A DNA stretch of 49,309 nucleotides, from positions 1 to 49,309 of the forward strand of contig JAABRU010000036.1 in assembly GCA_011390755.1 (NCBI GenBank), read 5' to 3'. The position numbers and the translations under genes are program-made. Below the pieces are notes generated by a model. The model was given only the letters and a program-made list of their open reading frames with translations. It did no database searches and was not told the DNA's origin. Within the stretch, counting starts at the first letter, position 1. The number at the start of each line of letters is the position of its first letter. Shown here piece after piece: positions 7,929-17,540 of this stretch. The stretch is from Desulfobacteraceae bacterium. GTDB lineage: Bacteria; Desulfobacterota; Desulfobacteria; Desulfobacterales; Desulfococcaceae.

Positions 7929-9917
7929 ATGGACAGTCCTGAAGACACCCTGATTCTGATGGTTGATGATAATCCGAAAAATCTTCAGGTGCTTGGCAAT
8001 ATACTGGAAAAGTATTACCGCACAGCCGTTGCTTTGGGTGGAAAAGATGCACTGAAAATCATCCGCAGGCGGAAACCGGATCTGATCCTTCTGGACATTA
8101 TGATGCCGGAAATGGACGGACTGGAGGTATGCAGGCAGTTGAAATTATCCCCCGACACTTGGGATATTCCGGTCATTTTTCTGACGGCCAGAGCGGATAC
8201 GGAAGACATTATCAGGGGATTTCAGACCGGAGCCCTTGACTATATCTGCAAACCTTTTCAGAAAGAGGAACTGCTGGTACGGGTGCATACCCAGCTCAAA
8301 CTCCGTTGCAGCGAACTGTCTTTACGCAAAGCCAAAGAAATGGCTGAAAAGGCCAACCGGGCCAAAAGCGAATTTCTGGCCCGCATGAGTCATGAAATCC
8401 GGACCCCCATGAATGCCATTCTGGGAATGACGGATATGACCCTGCATTCCCCTCTGAATCAGGAACAGCGGGAAAATCTGCTGACGGTAAAAGAATCTGC
8501 CAATCATCTTTTGGAGATTATTAATGATATTCTTGATCTGTCCAAAATTGAAGCCGGAAAAATTGAGCTGGAGCATATTGATTTTGATCTGTATTCTCTG
8601 CTGCGCAGTGTCATGTGTCTGTTTCAGATGCAGGCAGAAAAAAAAGAGATATTGCTGAAAGCGGATTATTCGGAAAATCTGCCCGGATATCTGAAAGGTG
8701 ATCCCACCCGGCTGCGGCAGATACTGGTCAATCTTGTGGGAAATGCTTTGAAATTCACAGAAAAAGGCAGTATAGAACTTCAGGCGGAATGCGAAGACTG
8801 CCCAGAAAAAAATCAAAAAAGACTTCCGGAAGCGGAAAGGGGGATTTTAATCCGTTTTTCTGTCCGGGATACAGGCATCGGTATTCCCAAAGAACAGCAG
8901 AAATATATTTTTGAAAATTTCAGTCAGGCAGACGGTTCTGTCAGCAGAAGATTCGGAGGCAGCGGTCTGGGGCTTTCCATCTGCCGACTTCTTGCGGAAC
9001 TGATGGGCGGCAGTGTTGAAGTAAGCAGCATACCGGGAGAAGGAAGCACTTTTTCCTTTACCGCATTTTTTCAGACCGGAAAAGCCGTCCGTACTCCGGC
9101 AGATTCTCCGGAATACCGTGAATCCTGCGAATCCTGCGACAGCAGCGGGAGGTCTCTGCATATCCTTTTGGCGGAAGATAACAGCATAAATATCCGAATT
9201 GCCGAAAACTTTCTGAAACGGCTGGAACATGTGCCGGTTCCGGCAGTAAACGGCCTGGAAGTATTGAAAATTCTCAAAAATAACCGTTTTGACCTGATAT
9301 TTATGGATGTGGAAATGCCGGATATGGACGGTCTGGAGGCCACAAAAAGAATCCGCAGAGGGGAAGCCGGTGAAATAAACCGGAATATTCCGATCATTGC
9401 CATGACGGCCCATGTACTTCCGGAATTCCGCAGGGAATCCGAAAAGGCGGGCATGAACGATTTTATCGGAAAACCGGTGGATTTTTATGAACTCAAATCT
9501 GTGATTTCCAGAAATGTAAAAACCGGAAACTTACATGGCAGCAGGCAGATACAGACTTCAGACAGCAGCATTTCCGGATACGGCAAAAGCGTCCTGAACC
9601 GAAAGCTGGCCCTCCGCCGACTGGGCAACAATGAAGAACTGCTGAAAGAAGTTTTTCATATATTTTTAGATACTTTCCCCCGTTTCATCCAAAAACTGCA
9701 CCATGCATTCAATGCCGGGGACCTGAAAAATATCGGGCTGCAGGCGCATTCTGTAAAGGGTATGCTGGGTGCAATCGGAGCCGAATACAGTGAGGAAATT
9801 TCCCGAAAAATTGAAACCGCGGCCAGAGAAGAACTGCAGGAAATGATTCTGCCGCTTCTCAAAGAACTGGAAAAGGAAGGGGAGGAGGTCATACGCTGTA
9901 TCCGGCAGGAAATGTGA
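7929..9917 (+). CDS. Hybrid histidine kinase REC-HisKA-HATPase-REC-HPt
   Basis: 662 residues, no membrane segment or signal peptide, so a cytoplasmic phosphorelay protein. Domains in order: receiver with Asp56 ([13 protein letters not shown]); HisKA with His155 ([12 protein letters not shown]); ATPase domain with [18 protein letters not shown] and GSGLGLSI; a second receiver with [11 protein letters not shown] near 460; and a C-terminal HPt with [13 protein letters not shown] near 610. All phospho-acceptors are present, so a full His-Asp-His relay could run within one chain. Input is presumably via the N-terminal receiver from another kinase. AAGGAGAGAG precedes the ATG. The SixA-like phosphatase at 3465 is a plausible brake on its HPt. 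Confidence 0.93.
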   Translation: MDSPEDTLILMVDDNPKNLQVLGNILEKYYRTAVALGGKDALKIIRRRKPDLILLDIMMPEMDGLEVCRQLKLSPDTWDIPVIFLTARADTEDIIRGFQTGALDYICKPFQKEELLVRVHTQLKLRCSELSLRKAKEMAEKANRAKSEFLARMSHEIRTPMNAILGMTDMTLHSPLNQEQRENLLTVKESANHLLEIINDILDLSKIEAGKIELEHIDFDLYSLLRSVMCLFQMQAEKKEILLKADYSENLPGYLKGDPTRLRQILVNLVGNALKFTEKGSIELQAECEDCPEKNQKRLPEAERGILIRFSVRDTGIGIPKEQQKYIFENFSQADGSVSRRFGGSGLGLSICRLLAELMGGSVEVSSIPGEGSTFSFTAFFQTGKAVRTPADSPEYRESCESCDSSGRSLHILLAEDNSINIRIAENFLKRLEHVPVPAVNGLEVLKILKNNRFDLIFMDVEMPDMDGLEATKRIRRGEAGEINRNIPIIAMTAHVLPEFRRESEKAGMNDFIGKPVDFYELKSVISRNVKTGNLHGSRQIQTSDSSISGYGKSVLNRKLALRRLGNNEELLKEVFHIFLDTFPRFIQKLHHAFNAGDLKNIGLQAHSVKGMLGAIGAEYSEEISRKIETAAREELQEMILPLLKELEKEGEEVIRCIRQEM

Positions 9918-9939
9918 GGCGATGTCCCAATATACTGTT

Positions 9940-10125
9940 ATACCAATCCCATTCAGAGTCTGTCCGAAAACCTGTCTTTCGGTATTCTGAACCCCTGTTT
10001 TCACCGGTTCCAAAAACCGGTTTCGGAGGTTTTCGGACAGACTCTTAATAATCTGCCATCGAATTCGAGAGTAATTGAGCATTTTCCGGACTTTTGGATG
10101 GAAGGTTATTTATTGGAATTGGTAT
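9940..10125. repeat. Nested inverted-repeat element
   Basis: Outer arms ATACCAATCCCATT (9940-9953) and TATTGGAATTGGTAT (10111-10125). Inside it, AGAGTCTGTCCGAAAACC and GGTTTTCGGACAGACTCT (about 9956-10046) form a long hairpin. A second copy of the inner hairpin is at 12408-12494. It fills most of the gap between the kinase and the EF-hand gene and may also stop transcription. Confidence 0.75.
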
Positions 10126-10189
10126 TACAGCACAGGGCAATGGCATTTTTCATAACAAAATTACATAACAAAAAAAAGGAGAAATGAAA

Positions 10190-10765
10190 ATGAAGACAAT
10201 CACATGTATTCTGAGTGCGGCGGGAATTTTTGCATTTTCGTCAATGGTTTTTGCCACAGACTGCCCCATGGGATATGAGAAAAAAGGGAAATCCTACCAT
10301 AAAGGCATGGAACATGCCCCGGGTCTGAGCGGATACAAAGTCCGTTTTAATGAAATTGACAAAGACGGAAACGGTGCTTTGAACCGGGAAGAATACAAAG
10401 CCCATTTTCCGGATGCGGAAGACAAAGTATTTGATGCTCTGGATACAGACAAAGACGGTGCTGTCAGCCGCGAAGAATGGCACAGTTTCAAAGCAGCCCA
10501 TGGCATGGCAGGCCCTCATGCCGGTCAGGGTTCCGGAAAATATCATCAGAAAGTTCTGCCGGATCCGGACCCCTACAACGTACATTTTCCGGATATTGAC
10601 AAAAACGGAGATGACACAGTCAGCATGGATGAATTCAAAGCGCATTTTCCCGAGGGAGATGAAAAAGTGTTTGAGGCCGTTGATCTGGACAAAAACGGCA
10701 GTCTGACACATGAGGAATGGCATGAATTCAAATCGGCCCACGGGATGAAGCATCAGGATAAATAG
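10190..10765 (+). CDS. Secreted EF-hand calcium-binding protein
   Basis: 191 residues with a Sec signal peptide (MKTITCILSAAGIFAFSS, cleavage near VFA-TDC). Two EF-hand pairs: loops DKDGNGALNREE, DTDKDGAVSREE, DKNGDDTVSMDE and DLDKNGSLTHEE, each with acidic or Asn side chains at positions 1, 3 and 5 and Glu at 12. The third loop has Asp in place of the usual Gly at position 6. The two halves are alike (YKVHFPD...EFKAHFPE), showing internal duplication. Start: AAGGAG at 10177-10182 fits ATG 10190 (7 nt); ATG 10184 would be too close. Probably periplasmic or exported Ca2+ binder; role unknown. Confidence 0.88.
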   Translation: MKTITCILSAAGIFAFSSMVFATDCPMGYEKKGKSYHKGMEHAPGLSGYKVRFNEIDKDGNGALNREEYKAHFPDAEDKVFDALDTDKDGAVSREEWHSFKAAHGMAGPHAGQGSGKYHQKVLPDPDPYNVHFPDIDKNGDDTVSMDEFKAHFPEGDEKVFEAVDLDKNGSLTHEEWHEFKSAHGMKHQDK

Positions 10766-10799
10766 ACAGAAACCCGAATGGAGCGATTCTTAGATCTGC

Positions 10800-10900
10800 A
10801 GGACTTACGCAGTTGAATTTTAACTGTTTGAATTTATTATGTGCCTTAAAAATTGACAGTCAATAAAAACAGCAGATTATATTTCAACCGCGTAAGTCCT
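10800..10900. repeat. Inverted-repeat element (AGGACTTACGC arms)
   Basis: Arms AGGACTTACGCAGTTGAA (10800-10817) and TTCAACCGCGTAAGTCCT (10883-10900) with one mismatch around an AT-rich centre. A diverged copy lies at 17541-17641 inside the division gene cluster. Confidence 0.8.
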
Positions 10901-11085
10901 AATCTGAATATGCGTCCCGGTCTGTAATATCAGCCTTTCAGGGGGTTCCGGACTTTTCCCCCGGCAGGAGAAAAACGGAAAATATACAAAAATTACGTCT
11001 GCCGGACGGTCAACCGGTTTTTTGTGAAAAGAACCGCTCAATACAGGAGAAAAAGGAGGGGAACAGATACCCTGATCCGAAATTT

Positions 11086-11131
11086 GTCTGCACAGACAGT
11101 CTTGTCCTGTCTGTGCAGACAGAATTTTTTC
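11086..11131 (+). terminator. 14-bp perfect hairpin plus T-run upstream of caspase gene
   Basis: GTCTGCACAGACAG (11086-11099) and CTGTCTGTGCAGAC (11107-11120) are perfect inverted repeats with a 7-nt loop, followed by AGAATTTTTT. This looks like an intrinsic terminator or an operator, placed about 60 nt upstream of the caspase start, so it could insulate or regulate that gene. Confidence 0.6.
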
Positions 11132-11182
11132 CATCAGCCCTTTTTATGTCTCATGAGCAAAAAAACGGATAAGGAGGCGGAA

Positions 11183-12259
11183 ATGGCAAGAAGAGCCTTG
11201 CTGGTCGGTATAAATGACTACCGGAGTATAAAAGATCTCCGGGGCTGTCATAATGATGTCAGTAATATACGCAGTATTCTCAAAGACTATCTGGGTTTCA
11301 CCAATAATGATATCCGTGTGGTACTGGACAGCCGGGCCACCCGTGAGGGGATTCTCATACGCCTGGAGTATATGGCCGATAAAGCCTGCCCGGGGGATTA
11401 TATGGTCTTCCATTTTTCCGGTCACGGTTCACAGATCCGGGATCGGAACGGAGATGAGCTGCAGGATGGTCTGGATGAAATTATCTGCCCCTGGGAAAAT
11501 TCCTGGGACTCGGGTTTTATAACAGATGATGATCTGGATGAAATATTCCGGCGCATTCCCCGGGGAGCGCTGCTGGAAGTTATTCTGGACTGCTGCCATT
11601 CCGGACCCGATACCGGGGAAAACGGGATGAGTTTCCGCGGCGTTTTTGAAGAATCGCCCGACAGCGTTTCCCGCTATCTTCCGCCGCCTGCGGATATCCG
11701 TTTCCGCTACGAGGGAGAGGAAGAATCTCTGGGGGATGTCAGGGGATTCCGCAGTGCCAACCGTTCCGGGAGCCGGAGCACCATGAAGCATATTCTCTGG
11801 ACCGGATGTCAGGCATATCAGGAATCCGCGGATGCCTATATTAACGGAAGTTATAACGGTGCCTTCACTTATTATTTCTGCAAACACATGCGGGAAAGCA
11901 GCGGCAGAATTACACGGAGAAATCTGCTGGAACGTATCCGCAATTCCCTGCGGCATAATGGCTATTTCCAGACACCGCAGCTGGAATGTATGAATGCGGC
12001 CGCATGGGATGCTTACCCCTTCCAGTATATAGCGCAGCAGCAGCCCCAAAAACGCCGCCTCTGTCTGACCACACCCTATTTGCGGGGAGAGGATGTGAGA
12101 CAGATGCAGAAAGCCCTGCAAAGAGCCGGTTACAGCATTGAAGCAGACGGTGTGTTCGGTCCCCATACCCATAATATTCTTGTCCGTTTTCAGCAGGACA
12201 ACCGGATGACAGCGGACGGAGTGGCCAAAGACGCGGTATTTGACAAACTGTACCGATGA
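11183..12259 (+). CDS. Metacaspase-like caspase-family protease with peptidoglycan-binding tail
   Basis: 358 residues. Peptidase C14 p20-like domain from residue 1 (RRALLVGINDYRSIKDLRGC) with catalytic His81 in FHFSGHGSQ and Cys138 in DCCHSG, the metacaspase form. The C-terminal 60 residues match a PG_binding_1 repeat (DVRQMQKALQRAGYSIEADG ... FGPHTHNILVRFQ). No signal peptide or membrane segment is seen, so how a wall-binding domain would reach the wall is unclear. Start ATG 11183 has AAGGAGG at 5 nt; the frame is open to 11024 but without comparable signals. Bacterial relatives act in programmed cell death or defence, often with an effector next door; no such partner is adjacent here. Confidence 0.88.
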   Translation: MARRALLVGINDYRSIKDLRGCHNDVSNIRSILKDYLGFTNNDIRVVLDSRATREGILIRLEYMADKACPGDYMVFHFSGHGSQIRDRNGDELQDGLDEIICPWENSWDSGFITDDDLDEIFRRIPRGALLEVILDCCHSGPDTGENGMSFRGVFEESPDSVSRYLPPPADIRFRYEGEEESLGDVRGFRSANRSGSRSTMKHILWTGCQAYQESADAYINGSYNGAFTYYFCKHMRESSGRITRRNLLERIRNSLRHNGYFQTPQLECMNAAAWDAYPFQYIAQQQPQKRRLCLTTPYLRGEDVRQMQKALQRAGYSIEADGVFGPHTHNILVRFQQDNRMTADGVAKDAVFDKLYR

Positions 12260-12305
12260 TGCAAATCACCTGCCGGGGACGTATTTTGCGTAAGGAAGCA
12301 GCATT

Positions 12306-12351
12306 GCATATAAACGGTCAGATGACTCACAGCGAAGCACGAAAGTCTTTT
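12306..12351. repeat. Hairpin-array unit, diverged copy
   Basis: CATATAAACGGTCAGATGACTC followed by CAGCGAAGCACGAAAGTC (quoted in two parts) matches the units at 12810-13092. It shows that the array once started right behind the caspase gene. Confidence 0.55.
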
Positions 12352-12407
12352 GTACAGGACGCGGAGCATCCCGCAGCCGTTCCCGCGCGAGTGTCAATGG
12401 CATTAAG

Positions 12408-12494
12408 ACCCTATCCGAAAACCAGTTTCCCGATGTTCGGAACCCCTGTTTTTGCCGGGTTTAAAAATCGGTTTCGGAGGTTTTCGGATAGGCT
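12408..12494. repeat. Inverted-repeat element, second copy of 9956-10046
   Basis: Arms GACCCTATCCGAAAACC and GGTTTTCGGATAGGCTC enclose CCCGATGTTCGGAACCCCTG, matching the inner hairpin at 9956-10046. It is flanked on the left by GTGTCAATGGCATTAAG, a motif that recurs near other repeats (42425, 49197). Confidence 0.75.
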
Positions 12495-12809
12495 CTATAG
12501 TCCGCCGCAAATGAACTGATACGAATATGATTTAAATTTTTCCCGCATATCAGTTACTTGAAGAAATATTTCAGCATCATTTCACTTGCGTCGCACTATA
12601 AGTTATGCCCGGTACCGGAAGGACGGCATGTTTGCAGCTGTGCGGCAATCCGCGAAGCAGAAAAGGTTCTGTCAGGAGCGGAATGCGGACACGCGGAACA
12701 TGCCACCCCTCCGGGGCTGATATATCTTAACGTAACGGCATTGACGCGGAGCGCGGGAACAGGGTGTAAAGTGTTGAATTCTTACAGACTGTAATCATTC
12801 AGCATTCAT

Positions 12810-13238
12810 GATTTTCATATAAACCGCCATGACCGCAGGGTCACAACGAAGCATGAAAGTCACCGGTAATATGCAAAAAACCGCTTCGCTTATTTTTTGC
12901 ACTCCGGAGACTTTCATATAAACGGACATGACCTGCATTCACAACGAAACATGAAAGCAGGTTGGGTTAGCGAAGCGTAACCCAACAATATCATATATTT
13001 GTGTCGGGTTACGCTTCGCTGACCCGACCTGCGGTGAAAGACTTTCATATAAACGGCCATGAGTTATCACTCACAACGAAGCATGAAAATCTCTCCCCGG
13101 ACTCGTTACGGGGCTCCGCCCCGTAACGCCGGAGGTGAGGCTCCGCCTCATACTGTGTACGGGGCGGAGCCCCGGAAAAATGCGTTACGGGGCAGAGCCC
13201 CGTAACGAGTTGTAAAGGACTTTCATATAAAAGAAAGA
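12810..13238. repeat. Array of hairpin units with different palindromic inserts
   Basis: A unit of about 50 nt, ACTTTCATATAAACGG-x-CATGA ... TCACAACGAAGCATGAAAGT, occurs at about 12810-12854, 12909-12962 and 13041-13092, and its first part again at 13219-13232. Each unit starts with ACTTTCAT and ends with ATGAAAGT. Between units are three different inserts: TGCAAAAAA...TTTTTTGCA (12870-12902), a GGGTTACGC/GCGTAACCC hairpin (12960-13028) and stacked GTTACGGGGC/GCCCCGTAAC hairpins (13100-13210). Spacers are not CRISPR-like. No coding signal; the array ends just before mraY. Confidence 0.7.
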
Positions 13239-13251
13239 ATAAAACAGAACC

Positions 13252-14331
13252 ATGCTGTATTATCTGCTGTATCCTTTGCATACCACTTTTTCTTTTTTCA
13301 ATGTATTCCGATATATCACCTTCCGGACCATTTATGCCTGTCTGACGGCCTTTCTTATCTGTTTTCTGCTGGGGCCATGGGTCATCCGGAAACTGCGGGA
13401 CCTGCAGATCGGTCAGTATATACAGGAAGACGGACCGGAGCATCACCATATAAAGGCAGGTACTCCGACCATGGGGGGAACACTGATTGTTTTTGCCGTT
13501 GTGCTTTCCACCCTGCTGTGGGCCAACCTGGGCAATCCCTATATCTGGATTATCCTTTTGGTTACCGTTTCCTTCGGACTGATCGGGTTTGCAGATGATT
13601 ATCTGATGCTCATCAAAAAACGCAATATGGGGCTCAGCGCCCGGCAGAAATTTCTTTTGCAGCTTGTCGCTGCCCTGCTGGCGGGCACGCTCTTTTACTG
13701 CTGTGCGGATTTTGACACCCGGCTGGCTTTGCCTTTTTTTAAGAATATTACCCCGGATCTGGGATGGGGATATATATTTTTCGCGGCCCTGGTCATTGTG
13801 GGCACATCCAACGCTGTCAACCTTACGGACGGTCTGGACGGTCTGGCCATCGGGCCGGTGATTGTGGTTTCCGTTACCTATATGATCTTTGCCTATGTGA
13901 CCGGGCATGTGAAAATTGCCGACTACCTGCAGATTTCTTATGTCGCCGGCAGCGGGGAGGCCAGTGTCTTCTGCGGGGTGCTGGCCGGTGCCGGTCTGGG
14001 CTTTCTCTGGTTCAATGCCTATCCTGCCCAGATTTTTATGGGAGATGTGGGGTCCCTGTCTCTGGGCGCGGCCATCGGCACACTGGCGGTTGTTACCAAG
14101 CAGGAAATCATGCTCATTCTTGTGGGCGGTCTTTTTGTCATGGAGGCCCTGTCGGTGATTTTTCAGGTCGGTTTTTTTAAAATAAGCAAGGGCCGCAGGA
14201 TTTTCCGCATGGCCCCCCTGCACCATCATTTTGAACTCAAGGGCTGGCCCGAACCCAAGGTCATCGTAAGGTTCTGGATTATATCCATCGCGCTGGCCCT
14301 GCTGTCCATCAGTACCCTGAAACTGAGATAA
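13252..14331 (+). CDS. mraY: Phospho-N-acetylmuramoyl-pentapeptide transferase
   Basis: Makes lipid I at the inner membrane from UDP-MurNAc-pentapeptide and undecaprenyl phosphate. 359 residues, about ten membrane segments. Catalytic motifs: GFADDYLML with Asp115/Asp116, [10 protein letters not shown] near 190-199, and [11 protein letters not shown] near 322. Full length. The ribosome site is weak, and the 5' side is the hairpin array, so the usual upstream genes (ftsI, murE, murF) are not next to it. The ftsW start lies 2 nt after the stop, where murD normally stands. Confidence 0.95.
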   Translation: MLYYLLYPLHTTFSFFNVFRYITFRTIYACLTAFLICFLLGPWVIRKLRDLQIGQYIQEDGPEHHHIKAGTPTMGGTLIVFAVVLSTLLWANLGNPYIWIILLVTVSFGLIGFADDYLMLIKKRNMGLSARQKFLLQLVAALLAGTLFYCCADFDTRLALPFFKNITPDLGWGYIFFAALVIVGTSNAVNLTDGLDGLAIGPVIVVSVTYMIFAYVTGHVKIADYLQISYVAGSGEASVFCGVLAGAGLGFLWFNAYPAQIFMGDVGSLSLGAAIGTLAVVTKQEIMLILVGGLFVMEALSVIFQVGFFKISKGRRIFRMAPLHHHFELKGWPEPKVIVRFWIISIALALLSISTLKLR

Positions 14332-14333
14332 TT

Positions 14334-15479
14334 GTGAAGATGATCGGAAACCGGGAATACCGCATCAAAGAACTGCTGCGCAATGAAAGCGACATCCTGA
14401 TTCTTTTTCCCCTCTGTTTTCTGGTGGGGCTGGGAATTGTCATGGTTTACAGTGCCAGTTCCGCGCTGGCGCTCAGAAAATTCGGCACGGATCATTATTA
14501 TCTGATCCGCCAGGCCGTATTCGCGCTGACCGGTCTGGGGCTGATGTTTGTATGCCGCCGGATTTCCATTACATTTATTCATTCTTTCACTTATCCTTTT
14601 CTGGGAATTGCCCTGGGTCTGCTCATCGGAGTGCTGATTCCCGGTCTGGGGGTTTCCGCGGGCGGGGCCACGCGATGGATCCGCTTCGGTACTTATACCT
14701 TTCAGCCTTCCGAATTCGCCCGTTTTGCCCTGGTGCTTTATCTGGCCTATTCTTTGGATAAAAAAGAAAAACGTCTGGACGAATTCAGTATTGCCTTTGT
14801 TCCCCACGTACTGATTCTGTGTCTGATCTGCCTTCCCATTCTTCTCCAGCCGGATTTCGGTTCTGTGGCAATTCTGTTTTTTATGACCTGGCTGATCATG
14901 TTTGCCGGGGGGGTCCGTCTGAAGCATCTGGGGCTTTCCCTGCTCTTTCTGATTCCCCCTGCCCTGATGCTGCTGGTCAGCGCACCCTACCGCATAAGAC
15001 GTCTCATCAGTTTCAGCGATCCCTGGAAATATGCCGGTGATGAAGGGTATCAAACCATTCATTCCCTCATGGCCTTCGGCAGTGGCGGTGTATGGGGCGC
15101 GGGGCTGGGAAAAGGATATCAGAAACTCTTTTATCTTCCCGAACCCCATACGGATTTTATTTTCTCCGTTATCGGGGAAGAACTCGGTCTTGCGGGCGTA
15201 ATGGTGGTGATGATCTGTTATATTGTGATTATCCGGCAGGGAATCCGTATTGCACAAAATGCGGAAGATACCTTCCGCGCGCTTTTTGCCACGGGACTGA
15301 CCGTATCCATTGCCCTGCCGGTCTGTATCAATATGGGAGTGGCCCTGGCCCTGCTGCCGACCAAGGGGCTGACCCTTCCTTTTCTCAGTTACGGCGGAAC
15401 TTCGCTGCTGGTGAATATGGCTTCTGTGGGATTTTTAATGAATATCGGACGGATGCAGAATGAAAAAAGCCGCATATAA
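14334..15479 (+). CDS. ftsW: SEDS-family peptidoglycan glycosyltransferase FtsW
   Basis: Polymerises lipid II at the division septum together with FtsI. 381 residues, ten predicted helices, SEDS signatures such as TDFIFSVIGEELGLAG and LPFLSYGGTSLL at the C terminus. I use GTG 14334 (2 nt after mraY, coupled); ATG 14340 is an alternative that drops two residues. The 3' end overlaps murG by 20 nt. Confidence 0.95.
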   Translation: MKMIGNREYRIKELLRNESDILILFPLCFLVGLGIVMVYSASSALALRKFGTDHYYLIRQAVFALTGLGLMFVCRRISITFIHSFTYPFLGIALGLLIGVLIPGLGVSAGGATRWIRFGTYTFQPSEFARFALVLYLAYSLDKKEKRLDEFSIAFVPHVLILCLICLPILLQPDFGSVAILFFMTWLIMFAGGVRLKHLGLSLLFLIPPALMLLVSAPYRIRRLISFSDPWKYAGDEGYQTIHSLMAFGSGGVWGAGLGKGYQKLFYLPEPHTDFIFSVIGEELGLAGVMVVMICYIVIIRQGIRIAQNAEDTFRALFATGLTVSIALPVCINMGVALALLPTKGLTLPFLSYGGTSLLVNMASVGFLMNIGRMQNEKSRI

Positions 15480-16566
15480 TATCATTGTTGCCGGAGGCGG
15501 CACCGGAGGGCATCTTTTTCCGGGCATTGCCGTTGCCCAGGCCCTGCGGGAAAAAAATCCGGAAAACCGCATTCTCTTTCTGGGGACAGACCGGGCTGTG
15601 GAAAAAGATATTATATCCCGCGCCGGATTTCCGCACCGGCCTGTCCGGGCTGAAGGTCTCAAAGGCCGGAGGCGGATGCAGCAGCTGCGCGCGCTGGGGA
15701 AAATTTTGCCGGGGATACGGGAATCTTTGGGGATTTTCCGCAGCTTCCGTCCGGAGCTGCTCATCGGCATGGGCAGTTATGCCGCAGCCGCCCCCCTGCT
15801 GGCAGCCCGGATAAAAGGCATAAAAATAATGCTGCATGAGCAGAACCGCATGGCAGGCATGACAAACCGTGTTTTATCCCTTGGGGCAGATCGTATCTGT
15901 GTCTCTTTTCCCCTGTCGCAGCAGAAAGGATTTCCCGCGCATATTTTCCCCCGCATGCGGATGACCGGAAATCCTGTGCGGGAAGAGATTCTGCGGGAAA
16001 AAGACAGGGGAACAGAAAAAGGGGGAGCCCCTTTCCGTGTGCTGATTACGGGCGGCAGCCAGGGCGCGCACCGCATCAATACGGCTGTGAAGGAAAGCCT
16101 GCCTTATCTGAAAAACAAAAATGCTTTCTCTTTTGTGCATCAGAGCGGTGCGGCAGATGAGGCATCTGTCCGGAAAATGTATGCGGATGCGGGAATATCC
16201 GCGACAGTCCGCGCTTTTTTTCATGATATGGCCGCACAGTACCGGGACGCGGATCTGCTGATTTGCCGGGCCGGGGCCACAAGTGTGGCTGAAATATGCG
16301 CTTTGGGAAAAGCCGCGGTCTATATTCCTTTTCCCTATGCCGCGGATGATCACCAGACCCATAATGCCCGCGCTCTGGCAGAAGCCGGGGCCGGGGCCAT
16401 GATCCCGGAAAAAGAACTGCAGGGCGGAAATCTGGCGGAAATCATGGAATACTATGCTTCCCACCCCCGGGAAAGAGAGCGGATGGCCGCCCGCGCCCGG
16501 AAGTTCGGAAACTGCGATGCCGCAAAGCAGCTTGCGGAAATGGCTTATTCACTGTTGGAAAAATGA
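15460..16566 (+). CDS. murG: UDP-GlcNAc:lipid I N-acetylglucosaminyltransferase
   Basis: Converts lipid I to lipid II on the cytoplasmic face of the membrane. 368 residues, GT28/GT-B fold: GGGTGGHLFPGIAVAQAL at the N terminus, LHEQNRMAGMTNR, GGSQGAHRIN in the middle, and the donor-binding CRAGATSVAEI near 270. Full length. Overlaps ftsW at its start and murB by 4 nt (ATGA) at its end; murC, which usually follows, is missing. Confidence 0.95.
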   Translation: MKKAAYNIIVAGGGTGGHLFPGIAVAQALREKNPENRILFLGTDRAVEKDIISRAGFPHRPVRAEGLKGRRRMQQLRALGKILPGIRESLGIFRSFRPELLIGMGSYAAAAPLLAARIKGIKIMLHEQNRMAGMTNRVLSLGADRICVSFPLSQQKGFPAHIFPRMRMTGNPVREEILREKDRGTEKGGAPFRVLITGGSQGAHRINTAVKESLPYLKNKNAFSFVHQSGAADEASVRKMYADAGISATVRAFFHDMAAQYRDADLLICRAGATSVAEICALGKAAVYIPFPYAADDHQTHNARALAEAGAGAMIPEKELQGGNLAEIMEYYASHPRERERMAARARKFGNCDAAKQLAEMAYSLLEK

Positions 16567-17525
16567 CAGACATCATCGGAAAATCCGAACAGGAAAGACT
16601 GAAAGAACTGGCGGGAGAATATATCTCTTTTAGCGAACCCATGTCCCGGCATACCACCTTCCGCACCGGGGGAAAGGCTGCGGTGTTTGCCCGGCCCGGC
16701 AGTATTGCAGAACTGGAGGCCCTGCTTGATTGGGCAGCAGAAAAAAAAATAGCCTGTGAAGTGATTGGGGGCGGCAGCAATCTTCTGGTAAAAGACGGCG
16801 GTTTTGCAGGCATTCTGATCAACCTGTCCCGCTGTACCGATGCCGGTTTTCGACCGGAAAACGGAAAAGAGGGAAGCGTACTGCTGCGGGTTTCCGCCGG
16901 TTCCGGCCTGAGAGCTTTCTGCGGATTCGCTGTCCGGAACCGGCTGGAAGGAACAGAGGGACTGCTGGGCATTCCGGGAAGCGTGGGCGGCGGTATCCGC
17001 ATGAACGCGGGAACAGCCCTGGGATGCATTTCGGATATACTGGAATCTGTCCGGATCATGCTTCCCGGAGGGCAGAGCCGGGAAATGAAAAGAAGTGAAA
17101 TGAATTTTTCTTACCGCAGCCTTTGCTGGAATGCAGACGGTATCGCCCCGGAGGGCAGGGAACCGCTGATTCTGGAAGCAGTTTTCCGTTTACAGAAAAG
17201 CAGGGAATCTGTTGGGGAATGCAAAGCGCGTGCCCGGCAGATTATGGAAAAAAGAAAAAAGACCCAGCCCTGGCAGTTTCCCAGCGCGGGATGTTTTTTT
17301 AAAAATCCGCCCGGACTCTCCGCAGGAAAACTGATTGACAGTCTGGGACTCAAAGGGAAGCGCGCGGGCGGGGCCGAGGTTTCCTGCAAACATGCCAATT
17401 TTATTATCAACCGGCACAGGGCATCGGCATCGGATATTCTGGCCCTGGCAGAACTGCTGCAGAAAAGTGTGTGCAAAAAATTCGGTATCCGGCTGGAAAG
17501 AGAAGTAAAAGTAATCGGACAATGA
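16563..17525 (+). CDS. murB: UDP-N-acetylenolpyruvoylglucosamine reductase
   Basis: FAD enzyme reducing UDP-GlcNAc-enolpyruvate to UDP-MurNAc. 320 residues, type II architecture. FAD motif VIGGGSNLLVKDGG near 62-76, GLLGIPGSVGGGIRMNAG near 135-150, and FPSAGCFFKNP near 240, where Cys stands at the proton-donor position that is Ser in E. coli (a known natural variant). C-terminal HANFIINRHRASASDI is also typical. ATGA overlap with murG. Confidence 0.95.
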   Translation: MTDIIGKSEQERLKELAGEYISFSEPMSRHTTFRTGGKAAVFARPGSIAELEALLDWAAEKKIACEVIGGGSNLLVKDGGFAGILINLSRCTDAGFRPENGKEGSVLLRVSAGSGLRAFCGFAVRNRLEGTEGLLGIPGSVGGGIRMNAGTALGCISDILESVRIMLPGGQSREMKRSEMNFSYRSLCWNADGIAPEGREPLILEAVFRLQKSRESVGECKARARQIMEKRKKTQPWQFPSAGCFFKNPPGLSAGKLIDSLGLKGKRAGGAEVSCKHANFIINRHRASASDILALAELLQKSVCKKFGIRLEREVKVIGQ

Positions 17526-17540
17526 CGGGAAAACAAGAAC

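Noticed and set aside
12558..12794. 78-codon open frame MKKYFSIISLASHYK behind the caspase gene
   Set aside because: No recognised family, low-complexity repeats around it, and GCGCGGGAAC inverted repeats inside it (with 12378-12406). Probably repeat DNA.
12800..13240. CRISPR array
   Set aside because: Units are about 50 nt, contain inverted ends, differ from each other, and the inserts are palindromes of different length. No cas genes.
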